From Candidatus Altimarinota bacterium (GTDB taxonomy: Bacteria; Patescibacteriota; Gracilibacteria; BD1-5; UBA2023): a stretch of 26,889 nt of DNA. The position numbers and the translations under genes are program-made. Every line of letters begins with the position of its first letter. Positions within the stretch are counted from its first letter, which is position 1. Shown here one piece after another: positions 26,876 through 26,889 of the stretch. The notes beneath the pieces were generated by a model. The model ran no database searches. It was not told the origin of the DNA and worked only from the letters and a program-made list of their open reading frames with translations. The stretch spans positions 1-26,889 of the forward strand of contig CANBWW010000006.1 of the NCBI GenBank assembly GCA_947373235.1, given 5' to 3'.

Positions 26876-26889
26876 ATCCCAACGGAAAG

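Noticed and set aside
1..26889. UGA decoded as tryptophan (table 4) or selenocysteine.
   Set aside because: Aligned positions are glycine, not Trp or Cys. TGG is used for conserved Trp (for example AlaRS DNWW), and no SECIS-like structures are needed or seen at so many codons.
1..26889. Mobile elements, CRISPR repeats, tRNA or rRNA genes.
   Set aside because: I looked for transposase-like frames, terminal inverted repeats, regularly spaced direct repeats and tRNA arms on both strands and saw none. All intergenic gaps are under 200 bases and accounted for.

Overview
The window comes from an A+T-rich bacterial chromosome in which UGA is a glycine codon (translation table 25). With UGA read as stop, nearly every gene breaks into short pieces. 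With UGA read as Gly, the window resolves into 27 compact genes with only TAA and TAG as stops, and UGA falls on invariant glycines of well-known families: TsaD FSG and GGV, guanylate kinase P-loop, PBP KTG, TrmD GGGAG, RuvC IDPG, and the serine-protease GESGS motif. CGA, CGG and TGG keep their standard meanings. This code, the small intergenic gaps and the core-gene content point to a Patescibacteria/CPR member of the Gracilibacteria (BD1-5) or a close relative. Absconditabacteria (SR1) also use UGA=Gly and cannot be fully excluded.

Layout. 1-1415 (+): the 3' end of tsaD and a membrane-anchored DsbA-like oxidoreductase. 1458-7732 (-): a six-gene run, transcribed leftwards, of class A PBP, gmk, a PH-domain membrane protein, a UPF0489 arginase-like protein, smpB and an NSUN-type RNA m5C methyltransferase. 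7726-9078 (+): the rplJ-rplL operon with promoter, L10-type leader, intercistronic hairpin and terminator. 9089-9688 (-): a DEDDh exonuclease. 9812-22994 (+): rlmE, DUF2339 and DUF4105 membrane proteins, a short alaS, a DUF1653 protein, pepF, an unknown gene, ruvC, a His-tailed membrane protein, a phospholipase-D-like lipoprotein and a 769-residue exported protein of unknown family. 22996-26160 (-): mscL, holA, a SlyD-like FKBP lipoprotein and trmD. 26258-26875 (+): a trypsin-like protease lipoprotein.

The genes split into translation and RNA modification (tsaD, NSUN, smpB, rplJ, rplL, rlmE, alaS, trmD), DNA replication and repair (holA, ruvC, exonuclease), nucleotide metabolism (gmk), and an envelope set (PBP, DsbA-like, MscL, three lipoproteins, DUF2339, DUF4105 and orphan exported proteins). 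I see no tRNA or rRNA gene, insertion sequence, prophage or CRISPR array. No stretch over 300 bases lacks a gene; the longest gap, 7733-7926, is the rplJ promoter and leader. Start codons lack Shine-Dalgarno sequences and sit behind T/pyrimidine-rich tracts.

The least-described material is the 18832-22994 block (His-rich membrane protein, PLD lipoprotein, 769-aa exported protein), the FKBP lipoprotein with a tripled C-terminal repeat, and the AlaRS that stops right after its editing domain.
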